A stretch of DNA of 64,000 bases from NCBI GenBank assembly GCA_943367755.1, contig CALRKB020000004.1, positions 1 to 64,000 of the forward strand. Reading direction: 5' to 3'. Of the stretch, positions 17,075-26,600 are shown in pieces. The notes below the pieces were generated by a model. That model saw only the letters and a program-made list of their open reading frames with translations, was not told where the DNA came from and did not search any database. The position numbers and the translations under genes were made by a program. How positions within the stretch are numbered: position 1 is the first letter of the stretch; each line of letters starts with the position of its first letter. This DNA comes from PCC-6802 sp943367755 (GTDB lineage: Bacteria; Cyanobacteriota; Cyanobacteriia; Pseudanabaenales; Pseudanabaenaceae).

Positions 17075-19534
17075 TCAGATCGCCAGGAGGGGCTTTTCTG
17101 GCAATTTCTGACGAAGGAGGCTGGCTTCTCGTTCGGCCACCCAGCGCGTCACTTGAATGATGCTATCGGGATTGAGAGAGATCGAGTCAATCCCTGCTTC
17201 TACCAGAAAAGCCGCAAATTCGGGATAGTCGCTCGGTGCTTGACCGCAGATCCCAACCTTGCGGCCTGCACGGTGAGCAGTATCGATTAACCGTTGGATC
17301 GTGCGCTTCACGGCTAAGTTCCGTTCGTCGAAAAGGTGGGCTAGTTCGCCGGAATCGCGATCGACGCCCAACATTAGTTGGGTCAAATCGTTGCTACCGA
17401 TGGAGAAGCCGTCGAATCGCTGGGCAAACTCGTCTGCCAATTCTATGTTGGAGGGAATTTCGCACATGACATAGACCTGTAAGGGCGAACAGCCATTCAC
17501 CGTGACACCTCGCTCCAAACCATTTTCTGCCAGTACGTCGAGAACTTTATCCGCTTCCTCCAGCGTGCGACAGAAAGGAATCATGACAATCGTGTTATCA
17601 AAGCCGATGACTTCGCGCACCCGCTTGATCGCCTGACATTCCAGGGCAAAACCTTCGCGGTAGCGATCGCTGTAATAGCGCGATGCTCCCCGGAAGCCCA
17701 GCATGGGATTTTCCTCTTTGTGTTCGAACTCCTGCCCGCCAATCAGGTTGGCGTATTCGTTGGTCTTGAAGTCGCTCATTCGCACGATCGCAGGATGGGG
17801 ATATTGTGAGGCCGCAATCTTGGCAATACCCAGCGCCAGTTTTTCGACGAAGTACTGTCGCTTGTCCTTGTAGCCCCAGGTCATGTCGCATATTTGCTGC
17901 CAGGCGAAACGGTCCTGGAGATTGTCATAACGAACCAGCGCCATGGGGTGAATTTTGATGATGTTATTGATGATAAACTCCATGCGGGCTAGCCCGATGC
18001 CACTGGCAGGCAGCCGCCACCAACGAAAGGCAGCAGAAGGGCAGGCAACGTTCATCATAATTTGGGTGCGGGTTGAGGGAATATCGTCCAGGCTGACATC
18101 CACAACCTCGAAATCCAACAGGCCACTATAAACCAGGCCTTCTTCGCCTTCTGCACAAGAAATGGTTACTGCCTGACCGTCTTTGAGGATACGCGTGCCA
18201 TCCCCAGTGCCCACAATTGCTGGGATACCTAATTCGCGGCTGACAATCGCAGCGTGGCACGTGCGTCCGCCGTAGTCCGTGACAATGCCCGCTACCCTTT
18301 TCATGACTGGAACCCAGTCCGGATCCGTCATTTCCGTCACCAGTATGCAGTTGTCTTCCACCTTGTCAATGTCGCTGACACTCAACACCCGACAGACTTT
18401 CCCAGAGGAGATCGCCTCTCCTACACTCACTCCCGTTATCAGGAGGTTGCCGCGCTCCTTTAATTTGTAGGTTTTGAGTACCGCTTGCGATCGCTGCGAT
18501 TGTACCGTTTCCGGTCGCGCCTGCAGGATGAATAACTCACCGGTCTCCCCATCCTTAGCCCATTCAATATCCATGGGTTTCTGATAGTGCGCCTCGATCG
18601 CCACGGCCCAACGAGCGAGCTGCAAAATCTCGCGATCGTCCAGGACAAACGATAGGCGTTCCTTCTCAGAAGTATCGATGTTTTTGGTGGTCTTTGTGCC
18701 GAACATGGCGTAGACCATCTTTTTCTCCTTGCTGCCCCTGATTTTATCGATGACGGGCTGAAGCTCGGGGCGATCGAGTAAAGGCTTAAATACAGCATAT
18801 TGATCGGGAATGATCGTCCCCTGCACCACATTTTCGCCCAGCCCCCATGCCGCGCTCACGATTACCACATCGGGAAAGCCAGATTCGGTATCGATGGAGA
18901 AAAGTACCCCCGCGCTGCCTTTATCCGATCGCACCATCTTTTGAACGCCTACCGATAGCGCTACCTGCAAGTGGTCAAAACCTTTTTCTTCGCGATAGCT
19001 AATCGCTCGATCTGTAAATAGAGAAGCATAACAGTGACGGCAAGCATGGAGTAGTTCCTCTTCCCCGCAAACGTTCAAGAACGTTTCTTGCTGTCCGGCA
19101 AAACTAGCATCTGGCAGGTCCTCGGCTGTCGCACTACTTCTTACGGCAACATCGACGTGTTCGCTGCCGTAGTAATGGCTCAGATCGCGGTAAGCCTGAC
19201 GAATGGAATCAATAACATCAGGGGGAAAGGGAGTCTGTAAAAACAGCCATCGAATCGCCCTACCAACATGGGCTAAGGATTGTTTTCCTTGGGCTAGATC
19301 GTTCAGGAGGGACTGGACCTTTTCCCTTAGATCTTCCGCCTGCATAAACTTCCAATAGGCCTCTGAGGCGATCGCAAACCCATTCGGAACTCGCACCCCT
19401 TTGTCCTTCAGGTTGCGGATCATTTCGCCGAGGGAGGCATTTTTACCCCCCACGTTTTCGATATCGCGCATACCTAAATCTTCAAACCATCTGATATAGA
19501 CAGACTTCTTTGTCTGAATTGTCGGCAGTCCCAT
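17075..19534 (-). CDS. ppsA: Phosphoenolpyruvate synthase
   Basis: 819 residues from the ATG that follows a GGAGAT element; an ATG five codons upstream overlaps that SD and is less likely. Domain order is N-terminal ATP-grasp/pyruvate-binding (VGGKNASLGEM), central phosphohistidine domain (GGRTCHAAIVSREL), and C-terminal PEP-binding TIM barrel (GICGQAPSDYPEF). It converts pyruvate and ATP to PEP, AMP and phosphate, the entry to gluconeogenesis. It lies downstream of aceB and aceA on the same strand with gaps of 108 and about 110 bp. This suggests one acetate/PHB-carbon-recovery transcription unit. Confidence 0.95.
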   Translation of the reverse strand: MGLPTIQTKKSVYIRWFEDLGMRDIENVGGKNASLGEMIRNLKDKGVRVPNGFAIASEAYWKFMQAEDLREKVQSLLNDLAQGKQSLAHVGRAIRWLFLQTPFPPDVIDSIRQAYRDLSHYYGSEHVDVAVRSSATAEDLPDASFAGQQETFLNVCGEEELLHACRHCYASLFTDRAISYREEKGFDHLQVALSVGVQKMVRSDKGSAGVLFSIDTESGFPDVVIVSAAWGLGENVVQGTIIPDQYAVFKPLLDRPELQPVIDKIRGSKEKKMVYAMFGTKTTKNIDTSEKERLSFVLDDREILQLARWAVAIEAHYQKPMDIEWAKDGETGELFILQARPETVQSQRSQAVLKTYKLKERGNLLITGVSVGEAISSGKVCRVLSVSDIDKVEDNCILVTEMTDPDWVPVMKRVAGIVTDYGGRTCHAAIVSRELGIPAIVGTGDGTRILKDGQAVTISCAEGEEGLVYSGLLDFEVVDVSLDDIPSTRTQIMMNVACPSAAFRWWRLPASGIGLARMEFIINNIIKIHPMALVRYDNLQDRFAWQQICDMTWGYKDKRQYFVEKLALGIAKIAASQYPHPAIVRMSDFKTNEYANLIGGQEFEHKEENPMLGFRGASRYYSDRYREGFALECQAIKRVREVIGFDNTIVMIPFCRTLEEADKVLDVLAENGLERGVTVNGCSPLQVYVMCEIPSNIELADEFAQRFDGFSIGSNDLTQLMLGVDRDSGELAHLFDERNLAVKRTIQRLIDTAHRAGRKVGICGQAPSDYPEFAAFLVEAGIDSISLNPDSIIQVTRWVAEREASLLRQKLPEKPLLAI

Positions 19535-19643
19535 AATTAATATCTCCATTTATCGAGCCAAGTGGGAGCGCAAGCGGCACCCCCATCTCAGTAGTACGCA
19601 AAAAGAAATCGATCTCATTCAGGCGATCGAGCGACCCTCGCAT

Positions 19644-21080
19644 TTATTCGTCGCCAGCCGTGAAGTAAAGCTCCTGGATAAAAGCCTCCTGGGCTTCTCT
19701 CTCCTGAGAGCTGTAGCAAACCGCACTCACCAACTCGGCATGAAACATTTCATATTGATTTTTATAGTCAATACTTAAATGGGAACTGCTATATTCTGGG
19801 ATGGAATGAAATTGATTTGTCTCCGTAGAGGTAGCCATCGCTGTGGTCGAAGCTTGCCCGTTGGTAATCGCAACGGAAACAGCATCAAAGTATCCAGTAC
19901 CTACTTCGCGTTGATGTCGCGTTGCAGTGTATCCATAAGGTTCGCTCGCAAATTCAGCTTCCTGCTGTTCCACATAAGCGGCCATACCGCGTTTGCTATA
20001 GCCGCGAGCCAGCTCAAACATGCTGTGGTTCAGATTGTGGAATCCAGCCAGCGTAACGAACTGGAATTTATAACCCATTGCCCCCAGTTCTTTCTGGAAG
20101 CGAGCAATTGTAGACTCATCCAGGTTGGTTCTCCAGTTAAATGAGGGAGAGCAATTATAAGCCAGCAACTTACCGGGGAATTTCTTGTGAATTGCTTCGG
20201 CAAACAGGCGAGCTTCCTCTAAATTCGGCTTGGAGGTTTCCCACCACAGCAAATCGGCATATGGAGCATAAGCCAGCCCGCGAGTAATACAATTTGCCAG
20301 TCCACTGCCTGGCTTCAGGCGGTAGAATCCTTCTACCGTTCTCTCTCCCGTCACAAAAGGCAAATCCCGTTCGTCCACAACGCTGGTGAGCAGCGTAGCA
20401 CTTTCGGCATCCGTACGCGCGACAATTAGCGTCGGAACGCCCATGATGTCGGCAGCCAACCGGGCGGCATTGAGGTTGCGAATGTGAGCTGCCGTAGGAA
20501 TCAGCACTTTACCACCAAGATGACCGCATTTCTTCTCGGAGGCTAATTGGTCTTCATAGTGAACGGCTGCAGCACCGGCCTCAATGTACGCTTTCATAAT
20601 CTCAAAGCTATTCAAGGAGCCCCCAAAACCAGCTTCGGCGTCGGCCACAATGGGAGCAAACCACTGAATGTTGCCAACGTTTTCTAGATGCTGGATCTGA
20701 TCGGCTCGCTGGAAAGTGCGGTTGATCCGACGGCAAAGTTCCGGCCCGCTATTCGAGGGATACAAGCTTTGGTCGGGATACATAGCCCCACTCAGGTTAG
20801 CATCAGCTGCAACTTGCCAACCTGATAAGTAGATGGCCTTGAGTCCGGCACGCACCATTTGCATTGCCTGATTTCCCGTTACTGCCCCAAGCGCGTTGAT
20901 GTAGTCTTCTTCATGCAGAAGCTCCCAAAGTTGATTGGCTCCCATTTCTGCCAGGGTATAGCGAATGGGGATCGAACCGCGCAATGCGACTACATCTTCA
21001 GGTGAATAATTGCGTTCGATCCCATTAAATCGACCTAGAGGAGCCGTGGGAACAAGCGATTCAAAGGTAAGTCCGGTCAT
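19644..21080 (-). CDS. aceA: Isocitrate lyase
   Basis: 478 residues, full length. The active-site signature KKCGHLGGK is present. So are the metal-binding DAEAGFGG and ARTDAESA segments and the NCSPSFNW loop. It splits isocitrate into glyoxylate and succinate. With malate synthase immediately upstream it gives a complete glyoxylate bypass, a pathway known from only a few cyanobacteria (for example Chlorogloeopsis fritschii). Context with PHB genes suggests it returns polymer-derived acetyl-CoA to C4 acids. Confidence 0.96.
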   Translation of the reverse strand: MTGLTFESLVPTAPLGRFNGIERNYSPEDVVALRGSIPIRYTLAEMGANQLWELLHEEDYINALGAVTGNQAMQMVRAGLKAIYLSGWQVAADANLSGAMYPDQSLYPSNSGPELCRRINRTFQRADQIQHLENVGNIQWFAPIVADAEAGFGGSLNSFEIMKAYIEAGAAAVHYEDQLASEKKCGHLGGKVLIPTAAHIRNLNAARLAADIMGVPTLIVARTDAESATLLTSVVDERDLPFVTGERTVEGFYRLKPGSGLANCITRGLAYAPYADLLWWETSKPNLEEARLFAEAIHKKFPGKLLAYNCSPSFNWRTNLDESTIARFQKELGAMGYKFQFVTLAGFHNLNHSMFELARGYSKRGMAAYVEQQEAEFASEPYGYTATRHQREVGTGYFDAVSVAITNGQASTTAMATSTETNQFHSIPEYSSSHLSIDYKNQYEMFHAELVSAVCYSSQEREAQEAFIQELYFTAGDE

Positions 21081-21188
21081 GTGTGTAATCTCCTATAGTT
21101 GTTCTCTAAAAGTGACAAAAAGCCCTCTACCGACAGCCTCAATAACTCTGTGACGCTGTCGACTCCTGCAAACGCGTAATTTCAGCGG

Positions 21189-22820
21189 TTATTCTCTAAA
21201 AGTAACGAGGTGTCGATACGCGGGTAGCGTTAAAAACTCCTCGAAGCACTCTGCTCCTGCAAGTGCCATAAACAGATTGATCGCCGTCTCAAATGTCGAA
21301 CTCCAACTGCCTCGGTCGGCAATTTCTCGACGCAAGGCCGCGATCTCCTCATGAAGGATAGCTTTGAACAGTAGCGGGTCGACTTTACGACCATCTTCCA
21401 GGGTTGCTTGCCAATGCAACCACTGCCAAATTTGGGCGCGACAGATTTCAGCCGTAGCTGCGTCTTCCATCAGATTAAATAGAGGCACGCAACCGGTGCC
21501 CGCCAGCCATGCTGTGAGGTATAAGATTCCCACGCGCATGTTATGCCGCAGTCCGCCTTCCGTAATTCTCCCAACCGGTACTGTCAAGAGATCTTTCGCT
21601 GTCACGCTAACATCGTCCCGAAGCTCGGACAGTTGATTGGAACCAGTTACCAGGTGATCGAACACTTCGCGGGCGATGGGGACGAGGGCGGGGTGTGCTA
21701 CCCACGTACCGTCGTGACCGTCTCCTGCTTCGCGCTCTTTGTCGGCGCGTACCTTAGCCAGGGCTTTCTCATTGGCATCCGCGTCTGTCTTGATGGGAAT
21801 CTGCGCTGCCATCCCACCGATCGCCAGGGCACCGCGACGATGGCAGGTTTTAATCGCCAGCAAGCTGTAGGAATGTAGAAAATGACAAGTCATGGTCACT
21901 TCGTTGCGATCAGGCAGCAGACAATCGGGGCGATTGTGAAACTTCTTGATAAAGCTGAAAATGTAATCCCAGCGCCCACAATTCAGACCGACAATGCGAT
22001 CTCGCAATGCATAGAGGATTTCGTCCATCTCAAAAGCTGCGAGAATAGTTTCGATCAACACAGTTGCCTTGATCGTTCCCATCGGTAAGCCCAGAGCTTC
22101 CTCAGCCATAACAAAGACATGATTCCACAGGGCAGCTTCGTGCCTGTTTTCTAGCTTGGGGAGATAAAAATAGGGACCGGTGCCACTGGCAAGTAGCTTA
22201 CGCGCATTGTGGAAGCAATAAAGCCCGAAGTCGAACAGCGAGGCGGACATTGGGCGATCATCAACCAGAACGTGTTCTTCCGACAGGTGCCAGCCACGAG
22301 GTCGCACAATTAGCACGGCAGTCTTCTCATTTAGGCAGTAGTCTTTACCGCTTTTGGGATCGGTAAACGCAATGGTTCGACTCACGGCATCGCGCAAATT
22401 GATTTGGCCGGACACCATATTGTCCCAAGTGGGACTGTTGGCATCTTCAAAGTCAGCCATGAAGGCATTAGCACCCGAATTTAGGGCGTTAATAATCGTT
22501 TTGCGATCCGTCGGCCCGGTGATTTCAACGCGACGATCTTGTAAATCCTTAGGTATGGGAGCAACCTTCCAGTCACTGTTGCGGATTGCTTCTGTCTCGA
22601 TGGGGAAATCAGGTAGAGAACCTGCATCGAGTTGCTGCTGGATCGTTTCCCTCAGTTTGAGCAAACGCGATCGCTCGGCGTCAAAAAGACGTTGCAGCAT
22701 AGCAATAAATTCCAGCGATTCCGTTGTCAAAATTTCAGCGTATTCTGCAGAAATCTTGCCGCGAAGATTTACACCTTTAACTGGGGGTTGTTTTACTGGA
22801 AGTGTAGTAATAGATGCCAT
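21189..22820 (-). CDS. aceB: Malate synthase (A type)
   Basis: 543 residues, the length of MSA rather than the larger MSG isoform. Motifs include GPTDRKTIINALNSGA with the adjacent FMADFEDANSPTW, IVRPRGWHLSEEH, GLNCGRWDYIFS, and GDGHDGTWVAHPALVP near the C-terminal third. It condenses glyoxylate and acetyl-CoA to malate. First gene of the aceB-aceA-ppsA set, with a 788-bp upstream region shared with the divergent-side regulator. Confidence 0.96.
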   Translation of the reverse strand: MASITTLPVKQPPVKGVNLRGKISAEYAEILTTESLEFIAMLQRLFDAERSRLLKLRETIQQQLDAGSLPDFPIETEAIRNSDWKVAPIPKDLQDRRVEITGPTDRKTIINALNSGANAFMADFEDANSPTWDNMVSGQINLRDAVSRTIAFTDPKSGKDYCLNEKTAVLIVRPRGWHLSEEHVLVDDRPMSASLFDFGLYCFHNARKLLASGTGPYFYLPKLENRHEAALWNHVFVMAEEALGLPMGTIKATVLIETILAAFEMDEILYALRDRIVGLNCGRWDYIFSFIKKFHNRPDCLLPDRNEVTMTCHFLHSYSLLAIKTCHRRGALAIGGMAAQIPIKTDADANEKALAKVRADKEREAGDGHDGTWVAHPALVPIAREVFDHLVTGSNQLSELRDDVSVTAKDLLTVPVGRITEGGLRHNMRVGILYLTAWLAGTGCVPLFNLMEDAATAEICRAQIWQWLHWQATLEDGRKVDPLLFKAILHEEIAALRREIADRGSWSSTFETAINLFMALAGAECFEEFLTLPAYRHLVTFRE

Positions 22821-23608
22821 AATTACTTCTCGCTTTTTCTGGCACAGTTAATCTAATAACTGAGTAAGAAGTCTTGCTCAGTTTTTTATAAAAATAATTT
22901 TGGGTAAGCAGAGTAACTAAATAAGTGCAGTCATATACAGACAATTACTCGTCCAATTGATGCCTGCCTATCCAACCTAATTTATATATTGTCTAACCTG
23001 ACTTATCTTTTAGGAGCTTAATTAGCTCCTAATTACTTCTGAAAAATGCTAATCCTATAATGAGGGAATCCTAACATAAGGAATGCCATATTGTGGATGG
23101 GTAATTTACATTTATTAATGCGATTTATCTTCGCACCATTACATTTTTCTAGAATATTTTGGAAGCAAGAAAGTTTGAGAAAATAAATCGTTGATGTAAT
23201 ACAAGAATTTCTTTTTATCCTCAAACTTATATACCATAAATACACTGAACGACAGTGTAATACAATTAGCAAGATATAGAGTTTGCAGTGTATCTGAGCT
23301 TAGGCACGAGAAATTTTATGCTGGGCTTAGATGCGATCAGCACTTTCTCGATCAGCAAAAAATGATATGAATTAACGCTCAAAATAGGTTTTATATTTTG
23401 TATTTTCAGACAAATTCATATCATCGAATAAATGATTAAAAAACTGAATTGGATTGAATCTGTACTTGCTGAAAAATAGCTTTTATCGCATAAAAATTTG
23501 ATCTAAAATCTTTCTTTAGCAATATCCGATTGCTCTGTAATACACACTAATTTTTTAAAGTTGTTGTAGCCTTTAACTTAGATCTATAATCGGGTGGGTT
23601 GCCGACCG
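22821..23608. other. Long AT-rich regulatory region upstream of aceB
   Basis: No gene is credible here; reading frames lack family features and are low-complexity. A palindrome, AGGAGCT-TAATT-AGCTCCT, lies at 23012-23030, about 200 bp upstream of aceB. The larger inverted repeat at 23362-23424 is listed separately. The size is unusual for a compact region and suggests regulatory content. Confidence 0.5.
23362..23424. promoter_or_regulatory. Perfect 12-bp inverted repeat between aceB and the RHH regulator
   Basis: ATGATATGAATT (23362-23373) is the exact reverse complement of AATTCATATCAT (23413-23424), with 39 bp between. The position, 185 bp from the 3' end of the ribbon-helix-helix gene and 540 bp upstream of aceB, allows either an operator pair bridged by a dimeric regulator or an RNA hairpin. 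No protein is assigned. Confidence 0.45.
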
Positions 23609-24082
23609 TTAGTGCCTTCTCTTTTCTCTTAAGGAAGCTAATTCCCGCATTAGTTCTTCAAACGAACGAAACTGGGAATTAGCTAGCAAAAACTGCTGGT
23701 TAATACTGGCTCGATAAAAATTATTCAAGGTATCAAAAGCACTCAGTAGTTTGTCAGCATACTGGTGGGTTGGTTCGAGAATTGTAGTTTGTACCAGGCT
23801 ATTGTGGTGTTCCTCGTACAATAGGTTTTCGCTTATTTGCGGCTCTATATGTTGTTGTTGGTAATGTTGCAACGTTATATCCATCGATCCGTCAACGTAC
23901 GGAGACCTGCGATCGCCAGATTCGTGTTGTGCTAGGAATTGTTCGATCGCATCCAAAATCACTTGAGAGCGGTTAGGGCTTTTCCCTGCCCTGCGCGATG
24001 GATAAAGTTCCCGTGCCAGTCGGTCAATACGTTCTAATGTCTCGGGTTGAATGCGGATAGACACCGGTGGGGAATTTGCCAT
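23609..24082 (-). CDS. Ribbon-helix-helix DNA-binding protein with a PhaE-like C-terminal domain
   Basis: 157 residues from the ATG; a TTG three codons upstream is the alternative start. Residues 5-50 form a ribbon-helix-helix fold: strand VSIRIQP, helix ETLERIDRLARELY, then NRSQVILDAIEQFL. After a polar linker, residues 86-153 align without gaps to residues 170-237 of the PhaE encoded at 26601. Shared blocks are NLLYEE, ILxPT, AFD..N.YRA, LAN.Q.RSFE and LMREL, with about 39 of 68 positions identical by hand count. It sits between aceB and acs, transcribed away from acs. Inference: a repressor of acetate/PHB genes whose PhaE-like tail contacts PhaC or the granule, linking transcription to polymer status. 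No toxin partner gene is adjacent. Confidence 0.8.
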   Translation of the reverse strand: MANSPPVSIRIQPETLERIDRLARELYPSRRAGKSPNRSQVILDAIEQFLAQHESGDRRSPYVDGSMDITLQHYQQQHIEPQISENLLYEEHHNSLVQTTILEPTHQYADKLLSAFDTLNNFYRASINQQFLLANSQFRSFEELMRELASLREKRRH

Positions 24083-24367
24083 TTCTCTCAACTTTCACCT
24101 CTTGTTTTTTGAGATTCGATCCAGCGATCGTCCCGATTGCGCATACTCTAGGAACTAGTGCTTGCTGGCGCGATCTTGTCATTATATTACAATATAGCTA
24201 TATACCTGCCTGCTAGATTATAATGCTTTTCTAAATGATCGCAACGAAAAAAGGGCCCCTCTATTCTTTGTATTAACTGTCTATTTTCAAGAGCATGGAG
24301 TTGTAATCCCTGATTCTTCGTTGCTTTTCTCGATAATTTTAATTTTTAGAAATGCCCGATAAAAATT

Positions 24368-26338
24368 ATGGCACAGGCAACTATTGAATCCACTCTCCAT
24401 GAAGACCGTTTGTTCGCACCACCCACTGAGTTCTCGCGGAACGCTCGCATTAAAAGCTTAGATGAGTACCACCAACTCTACGACAAGGCGAAGGCAAATC
24501 CAGAAGCCTTTTGGGCTGAGTTAGCAGAGCAGGAATTGCACTGGTTTCAGAAGTGGGATAAAGTTCTGGACTGGCAGCCGCCCTTTGCACAGTGGTTTGT
24601 TGGGGGCAAGCTTAACGTGTCTTACAACTGCCTTGACAGACATCTGACCACCTCGCGCCGAAATAAGGCAGCTCTGATTTGGGAAGGCGAACCCGGCGAC
24701 TCTCGCACACTCACCTACGCGCAATTGCATCGAGAAGTGTGTCAGTTTGCCAACGCTCTAAAGAAGTTGGGTATTAAAAAGGGCGATCGCGTGGGCATCT
24801 ACATGCCTATGATTCCCGAAGCAGCGATCGCCATGCTAGCCTGTGCCAGGATTGGCGCACCTCATAGCGTGGTTTTCGGTGGCTTTAGTGCCGAAGCCCT
24901 CAAGGATCGTTTGGTAGACGTGCAGGCTAAGTTAGTTATCACTGCTGACGGTGGTTTCCGCAAAGACAAGGCAATTCATCTGAAAGAACAGGTGGATCGC
25001 GCCCTGACTGACAATAGCGTCCCCACCGTGGAAAACGTGCTTGTGGTTCAGCGCACCAAAGAAAAAGTTCACATGGAGCCGGGGCGAGACCACTGGTGGC
25101 ACGACCTGAGAGAAGGCATCTCTGCAGATTGCCCTGCCGAACCGATGGATAGTGAAGATCTGCTGTTCGTCCTTTACACGAGTGGCAGTACGGGCACGCC
25201 CAAAGGCGTCGTCCACACTACAGGCGGATATAACCTCTATGCCCACATGACTACCCAGTGGATTTTCGATCTCCAGGAAACTGATGTCTACTGGTGTACT
25301 GCTGATATCGGCTGGATTACGGGTCACAGTTATATTGTCTATGGTCCGCTTTCCAATGGAGCTACAACCCTGATGTATGAGGGTGTACCCCGTCCCTCAA
25401 ATCCCGGCTGTTTCTGGGACATTATCGAAAAATACGGTGTTAATGTTTTCTATACTGCACCTACGGCAATTCGGACATTCATGCAGATGGGAGAACATCT
25501 CCCCCAAGCCCGCGATCTCTCTTCTTTACGCTTGTTAGGAACTGTTGGCGAACCCATTAACCCCGAAGCATGGATGTGGTATTACCGCGTCATCGGCGGC
25601 GAACGCTGTCCTATTGTAGATACCTGGTGGCAAACAGAAACCGGCGGCATTATGATTACACCGCTACCAGGGGCTATTCCGACAAAACCCGGTTCGGCAA
25701 CCTTGCCTTTTCCCGGTGTGATTGCCGATGTGGTAGACCTGGAAGGAAATCCCGTCGAGGATAACCAGGGAGGTTACATAGTCATAAAACATCCCTGGCC
25801 CGGTATGATGCGCAATGTTTACGGCAATCCAGAACGCTTCCGCCGCAGCTATTGGGAACATATCCCTCCTAAGGACGGGCAATACTTCTATTTTGCTGGA
25901 GATGGTGCCCGTAAAGATCGCGATGGCTACTTCTGGATTGTAGGACGGGTAGATGATGTGATTAATGTTTCCGGTCACAGGTTGGGCACAATGGAAATTG
26001 AGTCCGCCCTGGTCTCTCACCCTGCCGTGACTGAAGCAGCAGTTGTCGGTAAACCCAATGAAATTAGTGGGGAGGAGATTTTTGCCTTTGTCACCTTAGA
26101 AAGCAGCCACACCAATAGCGAAGCATTAGCCAAAGAACTCAAGCAACACGTCGTTAAGGAAATCGGTGCGATCGCCCGTCCATCTGAGATCCGCTTTGCC
26201 GATGCCTTACCGAAAACCCGTTCCGGTAAGATTATGCGCCGTTTATTGCGGAATTTAGCTGCCGGTCAAGAAGTTGCAGGCGACACTTCAACTCTGGAAG
26301 ATCGCAGCGTATTGGACAAATTGCGCGAAGGTGTTTAG
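24368..26338 (+). CDS. acs: Acetyl-CoA synthetase (AMP-forming)
   Basis: 656 residues, full length. The AMP-binding P-loop YTSGSTGTPKGVV, the WWQTETGG block and the C-terminal PKTRSGKIMRR with the acetylatable catalytic lysine are all intact. It activates acetate to acetyl-CoA, feeding PhaA and the glyoxylate shunt. It is transcribed divergently from the RHH-PhaE-like regulator across a 285-bp region. That region has an 8-bp dyad (GCAACGAA near 24241, TTCGTTGC near 24318) but no identified operator. Confidence 0.96.
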   Translation: MAQATIESTLHEDRLFAPPTEFSRNARIKSLDEYHQLYDKAKANPEAFWAELAEQELHWFQKWDKVLDWQPPFAQWFVGGKLNVSYNCLDRHLTTSRRNKAALIWEGEPGDSRTLTYAQLHREVCQFANALKKLGIKKGDRVGIYMPMIPEAAIAMLACARIGAPHSVVFGGFSAEALKDRLVDVQAKLVITADGGFRKDKAIHLKEQVDRALTDNSVPTVENVLVVQRTKEKVHMEPGRDHWWHDLREGISADCPAEPMDSEDLLFVLYTSGSTGTPKGVVHTTGGYNLYAHMTTQWIFDLQETDVYWCTADIGWITGHSYIVYGPLSNGATTLMYEGVPRPSNPGCFWDIIEKYGVNVFYTAPTAIRTFMQMGEHLPQARDLSSLRLLGTVGEPINPEAWMWYYRVIGGERCPIVDTWWQTETGGIMITPLPGAIPTKPGSATLPFPGVIADVVDLEGNPVEDNQGGYIVIKHPWPGMMRNVYGNPERFRRSYWEHIPPKDGQYFYFAGDGARKDRDGYFWIVGRVDDVINVSGHRLGTMEIESALVSHPAVTEAAVVGKPNEISGEEIFAFVTLESSHTNSEALAKELKQHVVKEIGAIARPSEIRFADALPKTRSGKIMRRLLRNLAAGQEVAGDTSTLEDRSVLDKLREGV

Positions 26339-26344
26339 TCCATC

Positions 26345-26370
26345 TCCACGGGAGCCACTTCTCCCGTGGA
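26345..26370 (+). terminator. Hairpin after acs
   Basis: A perfect 10-bp stem (TCCACGGGAG / CTCCCGTGGA) with a 6-base loop seven bases after the acs stop. The T-run is weak (ATATAGATTT), so termination may be partial. Confidence 0.6.
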
Positions 26371-26600
26371 ATATAGATTTGCAAGGGGTAGGTTTAGCTC
26401 AGTTCTGGTTGAAAATCAACTAAATTCTAGCCAAACTTATCCATACAGGCAAAAAATTAGGTAATGGAGTGGTGATCGCAATTTTCCACCGAGCAGATGT
26501 TTTATTCGATCGCAATAGTGTCAAAATGATAGATGGAGGATTGAAATTAAGAGTAGCGTTACAAATCAGATTTTGTTTTCTTTTATTTGAGGAGAAACAA

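Noticed and set aside
23033..23272. 79-residue reading frame upstream of aceB
   Set aside because: AT-rich, low-complexity composition and no SD; more likely regulatory DNA.
23609..24082. RHH protein as the antitoxin of a toxin-antitoxin pair
   Set aside because: No small toxin gene is adjacent, and the C-terminus matches PhaE rather than an antitoxin tail.
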